Of a stretch of DNA of 64,000 nt, positions 33,753 through 45,624 are shown one piece after another (positions within the stretch are counted from its first letter, which is position 1; each line of letters begins with the position of its first letter). A program made the translations under genes and the position numbers. Location: contig JAWQUS010000027.1 in NCBI GenBank assembly GCA_036365455.1, positions 13,070,501 through 13,134,500 of the forward strand. Reading direction: 5' to 3'. The stretch is from Macrosoma leucophasiata. Taxonomy: Eukaryota > Arthropoda > Insecta > Lepidoptera > Hedylidae. The notes under the pieces were generated by a model that had not been told where the DNA came from, made no database searches, and saw nothing but the letters and a program-made list of their open reading frames with translations.

Positions 33753-33859
33753 TTAGAAAACTATGTTACAAGTGTGCTGTTTTTATTAGTAAACATTTTT
33801 ATTTACTTTTTGCAAAAATCTTCATATCGACATGAAGCAAGAGGAAATTAGAGGGCTTT

Positions 33860-34018
33860 TTTATGTTATGGAAGTGGCAAACAAGCATGCAATTCACATT
33901 GATGTTAAGTGATGACTACAGGCTATAGACACCCACACAAAGACCAAGGTCAAAATGCAGATGCGTTGCCACTCCTGAGGCCTTAGGTGTTGCCTCTGTG
34001 CCGGAAATTACAGGGCCG
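33860..34018 (-). repeat. SINE-like family A, 3' half
   Basis: From TTATGTTATGGAAGTGGC to GTGCCGGAAATTACAGGGCC. The match then stops abruptly, so the head half is missing. Confidence 0.85.
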
Positions 34019-34735
34019 ATTTTAAATTTGACATTTATTTTATTTTACTTAATATTTAAGTAACTTTATTTGAATATTTAAGCCTCAAGCACGCTTTAAG
34101 TATAGCTGCATTAAGTTCGCCCACGAGTTTCGATACTGAAATTCTACGACTATTTTAGTTTGTTCTTGTAACTTTTAGTGGTCGATCAAGTCGAGCTATA
34201 GTGATGCAAAGGTACGTCCTAGAGTTACGCCACATCATCAGTAAAATAAATAATTAAGACCACATGATTTTATGCTTTAAAATTAAGTGAAGTTAACTTT
34301 GTCATTATGTGAGCCCAACGAGTGCACATTTTAGGATGTTATACAGGTTAAATACACATATAAAGGTGGTGCATAATAATGACAAGCTTGGCGCGACTAA
34401 TTGGCACAAAATGGCGTAAAAGCTCGTAAACCGGCAGTTCACGGTACACGAAAATATTAATTCAGTTTGTGTGAATACGATTCCGAAATTAAGGAATGTT
34501 TGCTAAACGGGGTTTTAAGCTGAGTTCAGTGACGTTTTCATTTTTCAGTGGTAAATACGTGGATTTGTTGTGAATGCCTTGGCGCCTGGGACGAATTAAA
34601 CATTTATTTGTACTCGTTAATTAAATAAGTCCAACTTTTATACGAGTTCATCAATTGTAATCATGTTTTCTTGAATTCCTGTTATTGAGTGCGGTTGACA
34701 AAATGAGCTCAGTCATTTGACTTTATCATTTAAGT

Positions 34736-34775
34736 CTATTAGACGTATTTTACAGCTGTAAAATACGTCTAATAG
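34736..34775. repeat. Perfect 40-base palindrome
   Basis: CTATTAGACGTATTTTACAG followed by its exact reverse complement, with no loop. Could extrude as a cruciform. No flanking target duplication is obvious. Confidence 0.9.
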
Positions 34776-35111
34776 CTACTTTTAGAGAAAGTAGGTAAGT
34801 AAAATTGTTTGGTTAATTTCAATAGGCCCTCCATCTATTAAGTTCACATGTGCTGGTAAATGCAGCTTTTTCAAAACATGTTTCATTTCAGTTATTTTTT
34901 TAACAGTTTTTATTCGTTTTGTACCTATTTATAAATGTACTGTAATTCGGATAAATCATGTTAGAATTCTGAGAATGTTATTATAATATTTCGATGGTTG
35001 TCTATTGTACGTGGGTTGGCGTATTCAGCCAACGGCGTTGTACCGCCCCTTCTACTTTTCTGTGGTATGCGTTGGATGCGCTTGCCCTTGCAACGGAAAT
35101 CATACTCACAT

Positions 35112-35181
35112 GAATTTTAAAATTATAATTACCTCTAGTAATTAAAGATTAATTAGCAGAGGTAATCATGATTTTAAATTC
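35112..35181. repeat. Imperfect 24-bp hairpin, miRNA-precursor-like size
   Basis: GAATTTTAAAATTATAATTA plus CCTCT pairs with AGAGGTAATCATGATTTTAA plus ATTC around a loop of about 20 bases, with two or three mismatches. The size fits a small precursor hairpin, but the AT-rich stem could equally be a MITE relic. Confidence 0.5.
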
Positions 35182-35303
35182 GAGATATTTGCCCAATTGG
35201 CCTCCGAAGCAGTGAACCTGCAAATTGTATTGGTACAAACATGGATATTTTCTCACATCATAACTATAAGATGGTAGAAGTTCGAGAGTTTTAACATAAC
35301 TTT

Positions 35304-35600
35304 CACTGATGGTAGAGCTCCAGTGACGGAGCTCGCGGGCGTAGGCACCACCGCATTACCTAACAGGTATACGCATATATATATACCTGAATGGTAGTGT
35401 TCAGCACTATCGTGTTCCGGTCAAGTGGTAATGTACGGCTCTGTAATTTTCGGCAAAGAGGCATAACACCTTAGGCCTCAGGACTGGTAGCGCATCTGCA
35501 TTTTGACCTTGGTCTTTGTATGGGTGTCTATAGGCTGCAGTCATCACTTAACATCAATGTGCTGCATGCTTGTTTGCCACTTCCAATACGTAAGAAAAAA
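35304..35600 (+). repeat. SINE-like family A, full copy
   Basis: Complete set of family blocks from CTGATGGTAGAGCTCCAGTG to TTGCCACTTCC and an A-rich tail at 35586-35600. A TATA-rich insertion replaces TACTTGCCGC near 35365-35385. Confidence 0.85.
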
Positions 35601-35718
35601 AAATATTCATCATAAAGAGAAACATACAAAAATGATCCCCGAAATTCAAAATCACATTTTAGATAAATAGGGGGAACTAACAATGTAAAGGTAAATGTAT
35701 TTGTTAATATATTCATGA

Positions 35719-37353
35719 CTAGCTGTGCCTGCGATTTTGTTCGTGTAAAATATTGACTTTGGGAAGCGCTTTTGGATATAATTTTTTTTTTTAATTTTGG
35801 ATCTAATACACTTTTGAGTACCCAAAAAAATCTTCTTTATAGTAATGCTTCTCTGTACACGTTATTAGACGTATGGCCATCGGGGATAAAAGCACACAGG
35901 CTGCTAGGATGGCGAAAAATTACTAATGATGTGTTGAAACACGCAGTCGTGTATGTAGCTACAACCTACAATCGTCCATCGCACGGAATAGATAGATAAA
36001 TCTATTCTGTGGCCCATCCTATGCTGAACCGTATTTTCGAAAAGGCCATTTTGAACTTCTATGCATAATATTTGCTTATAGACAATTATTACAAAGTTTT
36101 GTAAAGTTTCAGTCAATTAGTGCTACTAACAGAGAATGAAAGATAAAAGATAGATCTATACATTATAAGTATATGCACTCCGTAAGTGCCGGCAGAAGTA
36201 AAAAATTGAATATTATTTAACGTAATGCAGTTTTAACCACTAATGCCACCATCACCACCATCGTCACCATCGTCAGCACCGTCACCACCACCACCACGGT
36301 CACCACGACTACTTCCTCACCGCCACCACCATTAACGCCACCAACGCCAGAAACGCCACCACCAACACTACCAAACACCTACGCAACCAATGCCACCAAT
36401 GACACCAACGCCACCAAAACCACCACCACCACCACCACTACCAATGCCACCAACGCCTGCAAAACTAACAACAACACCACCAACTTCACCATCGCCACCA
36501 ATGCCTCCATCGCCACTAAAAACCACCACCACCACCAGACTCACAAACAACACATATATCTGTCATAAGGACAGCTATCTAGAAATACCACAATTAAGAG
36601 AATTATTATTATCATAAAATAAAATACATAAAATTTAAGTATTTTTTTATGCCACAAAAGGCATCTATCCCGTACAAAACGGATCTATTGCCTTCGGTTT
36701 GCTGGGGATTAATGCCCTTAGAGGCATCTATCCCCTTACTTAGGCGTTATTAATATAAAGCAAAAAAATATACGAAAAAAAAACACTTTTATTGTATACC
36801 CCTTGGACCCCTTAATATTTTCATTTTATTATTTTTTGTATTTGATTTTGTCGTTATAGTGGTAACGGAAATATATAATTTGTGAAAATTTTAGCTTTCT
36901 AGCCATCACTGTTTATGATATACAGCCTGGTGACAGACGGATGGACAGACTGACAGACAGACAGACAGCGGTGGATTAGTAATAGGGTTCGTTTTTACCT
37001 TTTATCTATCTTCTATTTCCGTACGAATCCTAAAACAGATAGAAGATAGATACAGAATAGTTTAAAAATGTTCAATATGATTCCTTAAATTACTAACTAA
37101 CGACGTAATTTTTTTATTTCTGAACCGATTGATATGAAACAAACAGTAAATATGAAGTGAAACTTACCACAATAAATTAGTGGAAACTGAAAATCGGATA
37201 AGCTGTTTCTGAAATTAGCATGCACCAACACACAGACAAACAGACATTTTTCCGGGATAAAAAGTAGCCAGTGTTGTGCGCCAAAGGTTAAAATATAATC
37301 ATACCAAGTTTCATCGTAATCGGACCGGTAGATTTTGTGTGATGCTTGCACAA

Positions 37354-37385
<32 letters not shown>

Positions 37386-37514
37386 GTAGACAAAACATTT
37401 TCTAATCACATATTTGTGTTCGGTATCGATCTAGTAACATCCCCTGGTATTTGTTATTTTTATATTTTTTAATGTACAGAATTCACACTTCTACAGTTTT
37501 ATTATAAGTATAGA
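35719..37514 (-). mobile_element. Non-autonomous Helitron carrying a CCACCA minisatellite
   Basis: On the minus strand it starts TCTATACTTATAATAAAAC at 37514 and ends GGCACAGCTAG at 35719, followed by T. The 5' half matches the other Helitrons ((GTCT)n near 37350 and 36950, TTGGCGCACAACACTGG). The 3' half is different from the composite form: it holds a CCACCA-rich tandem stretch and the block GACGTATGGCCATCGGGG, both shared with the copy at 61432. Its 5' end touches the 3' end of another Helitron at 37515. Confidence 0.82.
36237..36535. repeat. CCACCA-type minisatellite inside a Helitron
   Basis: Irregular repeats of CCACCA, CACCAACGC and CCAATG. Short open frames read as threonine/proline or glycine/valine-rich peptides on the two strands; I treat these as by-products. 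The equivalent stretch at 61690-62010 shows that the minisatellite travels with the element. Confidence 0.85.
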
Positions 37515-37829
37515 TTAGCAGCTGCCCGAAACGTCGTCTGCGTGAAGGCTCTACAGCACCAAACATACCTAAGATGCCAGTGTCGCTTTAGCATTATAAG
37601 CAAACAACTTTAAAAATAGTATTAAATTAAAAGTATACGTTTTTTTGCAAGTATAAGTTTTTTTGCGAAGCAAGTGAAGGGAGTCATATGGGAATCCTGC
37701 TGAGTTCAGTAGTATTATAACATATTCTCTGGTTCAATCATAAGATGTGACTGAAGGAAATAGACAAAATTATGCAGGAATATATTCCCGGACACAAAAG
37801 AGTAAAATTACGTACAAAGGTATCAAACC

Positions 37830-39345
37830 TTACAACACTTTCCTATGAACTACGTTGGTAGTTATTCTGCCAGGAGCCAAAATGTAAAAAGAGACAGGAC
37901 TGGTAACGCGGTAGCAAGCGACGTACAGTTGCCCGTGTGGGAAGCAACTTGTCCTGAGGTTAATACCCGCTGACCTCAGTGTCTGCCCCTGGGACTTATT
38001 GATGGTCATCGCGAAGCAAACATTCAACTGTACGCGCTTGAACTGGAAATGGCCCGCTTACACATACAAAACGTCGTTTTTTGCTGGTGCGGTATACGAC
38101 TAATGTCCCCGTAGACACCGAGAATGAGTTTTTCTCTCCTGGATACATCTCTGTCGAGGGTTCTGGAAACACCACCTATCCACCTCTCTCTTCTGGTAGA
38201 GTGCTTCCGCGAAGACTTAGAAGGACGTCGGAAAATTCTTGAGCACGTGCATTGTCGTCGAGCCGAGCTCTCATATTAATGGTCAAACGCAGCGTAAGTA
38301 CGAACTCGTTAAGATCGTTTCAACAAAGCATTCATCTCGTCAGCCCTCGATCTTCGCGTCAAAACGGGAAGCGTTTGCCGGAAATCGTCAGTGAACAGTA
38401 ATGTGGCACCATCCACTCAAATGTTCGTTCCTGCGGATGTCCTGCAGGGTTCTGTCCACGGCCTCAACTGCCTTTCTATTGGCCATCGTACACTCATCCC
38501 ATATAATCAAGCAATCCTTGAGCACGTGTCCCTTATCACTGTTACATGACACACCAAAAACGTCATTTCGGCGCTCTCTAAATATAAGGGAATTTTAAAC
38601 ATGACATGTACTGTCTTGCTATCTGTAAGCAGTGTGGCAGCAATTCCCCACGACGCTACAGCAATAGCAATTTTGCCTTGCCTCCTGACCTCTGCAAGTA
38701 TGCCAGTAATAACAAATGTTTTTCCTGTACCACCAGGAGCATCCAAAATCCAGGAGAAAAACATTTTAAACTGGTTTTGCCCAACGCTTTCGAGGACGGT
38801 ATCATAAATTTGTTTTTGCTCTGAAGAGAACAAAGCGACATGGTCATTTCGCCCGGATCGTAATTTGTCTCAGCGATATACTCCCAATTTCTACGGTCTT
38901 GATGCGGTGATGATTTGGGGTAACCCATATTCGATAGTTCGATCTGTGGTGGAAATTACCACATCTTGAAATGAACTAATGCAGGTGTTCAGCATGCGTT
39001 CATTAGTTACTTCGACTTCGTCTTCAGTAGCACGTGTCTCAAAGCTCGTAGAAAATCTTCAGACAGATGATGGCGATATTTCTCCGTCACTGACGCTTGC
39101 CTCCGCGAGGGTGTAATCCCAGTTTTGGTAACCGTCGAGAAGGTGACGTGCTACGCAGGCTGCGCGGTAAGTGGGATACTCCACGCCATCAAATGTCCTA
39201 AGAAAAGTGAAATACGTTGGGCTGGGCACCGGACCGTGTGAAGTAACAACCGCAGGAAATAGCTTTTGCCATTATTTGGATGCACGGTACCTATAAACCT
39301 TACCCAATGCGGTGTCCTTGAAAATTCTCGGATATTCATGCAAAA
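37830..39345 (-). pseudogene. Helitron PIF1-like helicase, broken
   Basis: The C-terminal half of a Helitron replication protein, a 5'-to-3' DNA helicase used for rolling-circle transposition. Reading 39345 to 37830 on the minus strand: HWVRFIGTVHPNNGKSYFLR and RLLLHTVRCP (the region before the helicase), DAPGGTGKTF (Walker A, about 38717-38735), SWGIAATLLTDSKTVH with LYLES, and finally FAMTINKSQGQTLRSAGINL and HGQLYVACYRVTS (last helicase motifs), stopping at 37830. The pieces lie in different frames with stops between them. No nuclease (Rep) motif is present. Dead gene; it cannot drive the short copies around it. Confidence 0.9.
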
Positions 39346-39374
39346 TTTGAAGTAAATCCATTAAGATCCATTAC

Positions 39375-39870
39375 ATTTTGAGTTTAGCTCGCACATACAT
39401 ACAGACAAACAACAACAGACAAAACAAACACAATATTTGGCTTCGACATCGATAGTAGATCACGCCCCAAGTATTCTTTAAAACAAAAAAAATCAATGTA
39501 CAATTTTGTCTTTCCTACGATTTTAAAGATTTACAGCTCTTCCCCCGTAGGAGATAGCGTGATAATATGTAGCCTATATGTTGACCGGACCTGTTAGTAA
39601 TATTCATGCAAAATTTTCTTCAAATTTTTCATGAATATTACTAACAGGTGACATTTAGTAGGTACTTTTTTAGTTTAGCCCGGACATACATAGAGACAAA
39701 CAGACAAAAAATCTGAAAACTATATTTTTGGCTTCGATTTCTATTGTAGATAGATACACGTCCCAAGTATTCTTTAAAAAAATATTCAATGTACAGTTTT
39801 GACTTTCCTACGATTTTATTAAATGTAGAGATTCCCGTGGGAATGAGAGATTTTCCCGCAGTAAAAAGTA
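39375..39870. repeat. Two diverged ~210-bp units plus a hairpin
   Basis: The block GTTTAGCYCG-ACATACATA, GGCTTCGA, GTAGATCACGCCCCAAGTATTC, AATGTACAATTTTG at 39375-39535 recurs at 39670-39820. Between them, 39589-39608 (ACCTGTTAGTAATATTCATG) pairs exactly with 39630-39649. These belong to the 5' part of the decayed Helitron. Confidence 0.7.
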
Positions 39871-40105
39871 GCCTAAATGTTGGCCAGGCTTAGTACACCA
39901 CAAAAAGTTTCATTCGAATCCGTCCAGTATCTTCGGAGATTAGCCTGGACAAAGGGACAAACAGACAAACAGACAGACAATAAAATTAAAAATCATTGAA
40001 AAGTGTTCTAATACTATTTTAACATCGCCCCCAATTAGTTTTTCGTAAATATATACAATGTACAGACACGCGGGTTTTACTGTTTTATTATATTCAAGTA
40101 TAGTT

Positions 40106-42568
40106 AAGTATAGTTATCGCTTCCTTTAGTATGTTCTAATATCAAAGAAAATAATACATGATGGCGTTCACAAGTAAAATTTACCTTATTCAATCCACAG
40201 CTAAAGGTTGGAGGCATTTGTGCAGAAAATATCAGTGAGTTGAATATTATTTAATTTTTGCTTGGGGCTTTTAAAGCGGTCATAATTTTGAATTGTAGAT
40301 AAGACCTCTAACTACCGAGTAGTGGGTCCATAATTTATGTAACGCATATCCTCTCTTGATATTGTTACTTTGCTTTAATTAATGGTAGATATTTTGTTTA
40401 TATCGGACTAGTCAGGAAGTTAGCTTTTCGACATTTGGAATTGTGTTGCGGCGTTCGATATTTAAGTAAATTTGTTACAATGTTTTTGAAAAGCATGTAA
40501 CGCAGTATTAAAAAACATCTTTTAATTTTTTTTGGCTTTGAAGCATATTTTACATTTTAAATCTATTTAAATGCAAATCTTTTCTGAAATTCAAAGCACA
40601 AATTCAAATTTTTGATCTTCAACAGATTCTTCGTTTTAATATCCTCAATCAGATGTGATCAATAGGTACTGTTACGGCGTTGTACAAGGTAGCGTCTTGT
40701 GTCCGTTTCTTTTTTTAATATTTTCTTTACATACCTACTTAATCAGCGCCAATCTAAATTAAGGCATATTTATTGTGCGTTTATGAATGCACGTGCATCT
40801 AAACCACCAACTTTGTACAAGATGTGCGGTCCCGTCACGATTTCATGTTTACCACGAATTAGACTTATTTTACATCGGAAAGGTGTAGCATAGGTATGTT
40901 TCGAGACAATATGACAATATCATTATAGTGAACTGAACTTGATATCGTGAGACGTAATATAACTGAATATAATTTAACACGTATATTCTCCAAGAGGGTA
41001 GATTGAGATAAATTAAAGCAAGCAATAGTTGACATTTAATTTTGTATTTTTCAATCATTTTAAGGAATAACGCTCAATTATCCATTGAAGAAACAATCAC
41101 AATAAAATCGAATCAATATTAATTAAATTGTATTTTAAGATTTATCGTAATAAATTGGTGTTTAGTGTATTTAATTTTCTGGGTGAAAGATTTGCGCTTT
41201 TTGAAAATGTTCTGAGTAAATTCTTTAAGTACTTTCTGAAGTTTTTCACTTTTATCTTCAGGGCAATGCATATGGCCTTAATATTCAAAGATTGTATCAA
41301 AACTCTATTATAATCAATTTTACAATGACTATTATTGACGACCATATTTCATGTTGTACGTCGTAAGCGTTAGGAAAAACATAATTGTAAGTGAATGAGC
41401 CTATGCAAGTGAAATCAGGTAAGCAATTATATTTCCATTTGCTTCAATTTTGATTTAAAAAACAATTTATATATATAGCCTTCAGCTAATATAAGTTACA
41501 TGAATATTATTACGTTAAATTTCATCTTCATCGGATGCCAAAAAATGCTTGAAAAGAGATCGCATAGAAATATGAATCCGGAACCGGAAATGAAGACAAG
41601 CAAAATAAGTGACTTAATTAAAATACTTACCTAAAGATTATATAATTTTATTTTAAATTGATAAATCACGATGATTTGTGATAACTCAAAGTATCTATTC
41701 ATGTAATTCTTATATAGTGCATTAAAATTGAATAGCTTGTAATAAATGGGCGGTTACCGCGATGAGTCTAGATTTTTCCATTCCTAGCTCAGAGCATCTC
41801 ACGCGCTATTACTTACGGTAGGTCCCGTCGTGAGTGCGCTTTGCATATTTCAAGAATAGCTAAATGCGTGCACTACAGTTAAGTGAAATGGATCCACGCT
41901 TATGACGTTAACGGCTAGCTAGACCAGCTTTCCCACGTTTGTTCCTTTATAGTTTCATGAAGTTTTTTTTTTTTTTAGAAATTCAAGAAAGAAAATGGAT
42001 TTGCAAAGTTGCATATTTTGGTTAATTTGATACAGTGAAAACTTGGGAAAGAATAACCTGCATCATTAATGTCGCTCAGTAGTGTACAGGGTGCTAATAT
42101 AACTGTTTCTGATCGAACCCGTCAAATATTCAGCGTGAAAATATTGACCTGTTACCACTAGGCTACTGAGGCAGTTATTTATTAGAAAGTTATTTGTTTT
42201 ATCGTTATGAAATTAAATTCGACGTCACTTAGGGTTTTGTTACGACCACTTGTTTCGACATCGAAACAATTAGAATGAACATACCTAAATTAATATTTTA
42301 TTGCGAGTAAACCTCCAGGTGTTTGTGACCCATGCAGTATCGTAGTAAGATCGATGAGAAGAGTTCTATTGACCTGCGTAATTTTGCACAATCCTAGACT
42401 ATAATCTTTTACGACTATGCGAAGTCTTTTACATTTTACGACCGAATATTGTCTGGTCGTTGCGACCGGGACCGATCATTTTATTAATTATGGAATTTTT
42501 AGAATCCTTGGAATGGAATGCAATACAAATTGTTGTTTAATTGTAATAATAGGTATTTATTCAGTATT
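40106..42568. other. Long unannotated AT-rich stretch
   Basis: About 2.5 kb with few repeats. Several frames of 60-67 codons (such as 40699-40893 and 41142-41345) lack recognisable motifs. A tRNA-like SINE head at 42110 is listed separately. This may be single-copy intronic or intergenic DNA. Confidence 0.45.
42110..42174 (-). repeat. tRNA-like SINE head fragment
   Basis: Minus strand: GCCTCAGTAGCCTAGTGGTA (A box) and GACGGGTTCGATCA (B box) at normal spacing. The fragment resembles the heads at 122 and 10690. No complete cloverleaf. Confidence 0.55.
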
Positions 42569-42748
42569 GTTGGCCCTGTAATTTCCGGCACAGAGGCATA
42601 AGACCTTAGGCCTCAGGAGTGGTAACGCATCTGCATTTTGACCTTGGTCTTTGTGTGGGTGTCTATAGGCTGCAGTCATCACTTAACATCAATGTGAACT
42701 GCATGCTTGATTACAACTTCCATTACATAAAAAAAAAAAAAAAAAAAA
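42569..42748 (+). repeat. SINE-like family A, 5'-truncated with A-tail
   Basis: Starts at GGCCCTGTAATTTCCGGC and runs to TTCCATTAC plus an A-run of about 20. Truncation at the 5' side with an intact A-tail is what target-primed reverse transcription produces. Confidence 0.88.
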
Positions 42749-43717
42749 TTGTATTGGTTGAATGTTGACTACATACATTAGGTATTATCTTATTGTGTTT
42801 TGACAAAACTCTAAACTCGTTAATTGTACTTGTTTACGAGAGGTGGTAAACTTTACAACCAATAACTTCAGGGATGAAATTAATGTAATAAAATAAAAAC
42901 AGATTGTAACTACAATCTTGATTTTATTAAGCGAGAAGTTTTTGGACAATTGTTCGAGTGGTTTACAGACAAACAAATCCTTTTTCCACTGACACTAACG
43001 CGGCCTTCCTCAGATCTCCAGTTTGTATTCCTGAAGCCTTAGAAAAATTCGTGAAGGATTCATTTTAGCTCCTATTTGGCTGCAATGCACGTACGTCTAT
43101 ACCTAATGCATGTACGTTTACGATTTCATTTCAGTATAAGAATCAGGAACTCAGAGGTGGACCGGGGTTCCTAACTTTATTAACAGATGTGTACAATTGA
43201 AAAAAGAAAATCACTTTATAGGAAGCAAAATAAATAGAGAAGAAAATTATATTATCGCAATTTCTATACGTCTTGCTCACAAGCAACCTATTATAAAATT
43301 TAATAATGTTCACTGTTATTGTAAAGATACCTTCAGATCTTGCCTATTAGTGGCCGGGCAAAAACGTGCGGAAGTCTGAGCCGACTAATTGGGCTTGTAT
43401 TGAGACCGCAGGGAGGGTGCACTATCGCATCGATACCTACCATTATGTACACATCGGCCCTAACACTACGCCGTATTTAACGCTGGTGAATTTAACCTGA
43501 TATAAAGTATCAGTAATAATAATAGTAAATAGATGTAAAAAAAATCATCGTTATAATAATCGTTTGTTCGAATTAATTTAGTTGCGTATGCAACATACCC
43601 GGCGTATGTCGGGTATGTTTTTAATTCATATTTCTGTGATTAGTTATGGTGTAGTGGTTATTCGAGTACTTATTCGTCGATTGTTCGACGCCCAAGTCCA
43701 AGAAAAAGTAACAACAA
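42749..43717. other. Unannotated DNA with a small hairpin
   Basis: A hairpin at 43592-43619 (AACATACCCG / CGGGTATGTT, loop of 8) is followed by T residues. In a eukaryote this is not read as a terminator. A tRNA-like TGGTGTAGTGGTTATTCG at about 43648 has no clear B box. Confidence 0.4.
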
Positions 43718-43942
43718 GCGCTCATCACACGCAGGTTGCGCACGTTAATTTTTCATAGGGCTAACTCGAGCTACTGTGAGGTGCTGAAATGGCTATTGTT
43801 TCACTGACAATGGCACGACAACGGCCTCGTATCTCAAAAGCCAGTGCCCGACCTCGGTCTAGTGTCAAGCTAATACAGCCAACCGATATTCGAACTTGCA
43901 AGCTGATCAGAAATACTGCGTTGACGTCCTTGTAAATATTTT
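43718..43942 (+). repeat. Local direct duplication, copy 1
   Basis: Matches 44250-44480: GCACGTTAATTTTTCA, GGGCTAACTCGAGCTA, TATTGTTTCACTGACAATGG, CTCGTATCTCAAAAGCCAGTG and GTTGACGTCCTTGTAAATAT. Copies lie about 530 bp apart, same direction. Confidence 0.85.
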
Positions 43943-44249
43943 CATATATCTATTTACAACACTTTCTTGTTTATGTTTATTTATTTGGATGGATATAAAA
44001 GACGTTTTATATTTCACAACTCTTACATAATGTAAATTTGAGTAAGTACCTAATGATATTAATTCTAACATTTTATCTGCACGCGTTCTCAAATAAAAGA
44101 CAAATAACAAAGTAATCATCTTGTTTTTCTTAAAGTTCTTTAATATTACATTCTATGGCAAGAATTTATATAAAAAGCGACTTACGTCTTTCCCTATTTG
44201 TAGATGTTTATGTGTGTAAATACAGCACACGCAGAAGTGAGCTTTCAAG

Positions 44250-44480
44250 CGTTCATCGCACGCAGGTTGCGCACGTTAATTTTTCACAGGGCTAACTCGA
44301 GCTATTGTGAGGTGTTGAAATTTCACTATTGTTTCACTGACAATGGCACAACAATGGCCCCGTATCTCAAAAGTCAGTGCCCGACTAGGTCTAGTGTGTA
44401 GCTTATGCAGCCAGCCAGTATTGGAGCTTGGCGATGTTACATCAGAAATACTGCATCGACGTCCTTGTTAATATCTTCAT
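44250..44480 (+). repeat. Local direct duplication, copy 2
   Basis: Second copy of the 43718-43942 segment, differing at scattered positions and small indels. The duplicated sequence shows no open frame in common that would suggest an exon. Confidence 0.85.
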
Positions 44481-44499
44481 GTGTTTACAACATTTTTTA

Positions 44500-44720
44500 G
44501 GGTTCCGTGGTACAAGGGACCCTTATAGTTTTGCCATGTCCATCCATCTGTCTGTCTGTCTGTCTGTCCGTGCGCCCGCGGTTTAGCGCAAAAACTATTG
44601 GTACTAGAGACTTGAAATTTGACACAAGTATACACTTTAATCACGCCGACAAAGTGGTAGAATAATAACATGAAAATAAATATTTAGGGTAGGTACCTAT
44701 ATGTAACGCGCGGATAAATT
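44500..44720 (-). repeat. GGGTTCC-end repeat, truncated copy
   Basis: TTAGGGTTCCGTGGTACAAGG, (GTCT)n, TTAGCGCAAAAACTATTGG, TAATCACGCCGACAAAGTGG and TGTAACGCGCGG. The part towards the other end is missing. Confidence 0.8.
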
Positions 44721-45624
44721 GTTATTTTTTCGTTTTATATATCTATATATATACATATACTTTTTTTTTCGTTTTATATATTTAAACTCCATTCAGATAA
44801 TCTTGGCACAAATGGTAAACAAACATCCCTCGGTCACAAATTACGATATTCCAGGAGATTTACACAATGACAATGGATTGTTATCTAATGTCATTCACTA
44901 AGTAAATTAATGTAATTTACTTAGTGAATTTGCACTGTTTTTTTGTGGAAATTCATGTGTAATGTAATAATGAAATGATGATTACTTTATTTAAATTCTT
45001 TGTAGGATTTACGAAAATCTGATCATTTAAAAAATCTTCGTCGATTAAAATACGAAAATACATTAAATATTTCAAAAGAAAGTATACGATTTTTTGATGG
45101 ACGTGTATCATTCACTGACGATCATTATCTTTCATATTCAAATACTATAAGGACCTAGATCACTCAATTCTACTGCGTAGGTATAACTTAAACAAGTATG
45201 ACATATATTCCACAAATGTTTAGACATAAAATGTAATATAACACAAGAAACTCGAAGAATAATTTCGAAAAAAAAAACTGTTTTTCGGTGTTTTGATTGA
45301 AAATTAGATTCGTTTATCGATTCGCTGATTTCGTAGATCGAAACTTAATTGCGATCATTGATCACAAATTGGTTATTAAAGATAGAATTAAATAAAAAGT
45401 TACATCGCATGTGCCAAAAAATATATGCACAAGGTAATCGAATGCGCACCTTGTAGTTTTAACCGACGTATTGATTGATTATTTGAGTCTAAGCTAGAAA
45501 AGAGTACCTACCTGATAGCGTCATCCATCAAAATTTAAATACGTAAACAAAAAAAAACAATTATAATTATTAATGATGATGTTACCATTACGACGAAATT
45601 ATTATTGCATTGAAATATTTTATA
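44721..45624. other. AT-rich unannotated DNA
   Basis: Includes a 17-bp hairpin at 44893-44929 (ATTCACTAAGTAAATTA, loop ATG). No gene recognised. Confidence 0.45.

Larger units (their letters stand above)
34019..35303. other. Unannotated AT-rich DNA
   Basis: About 1.3 kb, possibly single-copy, holding the two hairpins listed separately. No open frame of interest. Confidence 0.45.
37515..40105 (-). mobile_element. Decayed helicase-bearing Helitron
   Basis: On the minus strand the 3' end is CACGCAGACGACG, a hairpin-like tail and GCTAA at 37518-37515. The helicase region lies at 37830-39345. The 5' side, near 40105, has TATACTTGAATATAATAAAAC and TCTGTACATTG, similar to the TCTATACTTATAATAAAAC head of the short copies. 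At about 2.6 kb it is less than half of a typical full Helitron, and no Rep (HUH) region is visible, so it has lost its 5' coding part. Confidence 0.7.

Noticed and set aside
36368..36617. Glycine-rich or proline-rich small protein genes
   Set aside because: They are translations of the CCACCA minisatellite, which recurs in another Helitron copy.
37830..39345. Host PIF1 helicase gene
   Set aside because: The motif wording (INKSQGQT, GQLYVA, GIAATLL) and the Helitron-type ends around it point to a transposon helicase, and it is broken by frameshifts.
43592..43624. Rho-independent terminator
   Set aside because: A GC-rich hairpin followed by T residues is present, but the genome is that of an animal, where this structure has no such role.
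43686..43696. Stray unit of the 15-bp minisatellite (CGACGCCCAAG)
   Set aside because: Only 10 bases match and no tandem copy follows; most likely chance.
44719..44901. Small membrane protein (aromatic and isoleucine-rich frame)
   Set aside because: Comes from a TATATA/TTTTTT low-complexity stretch with no other support.
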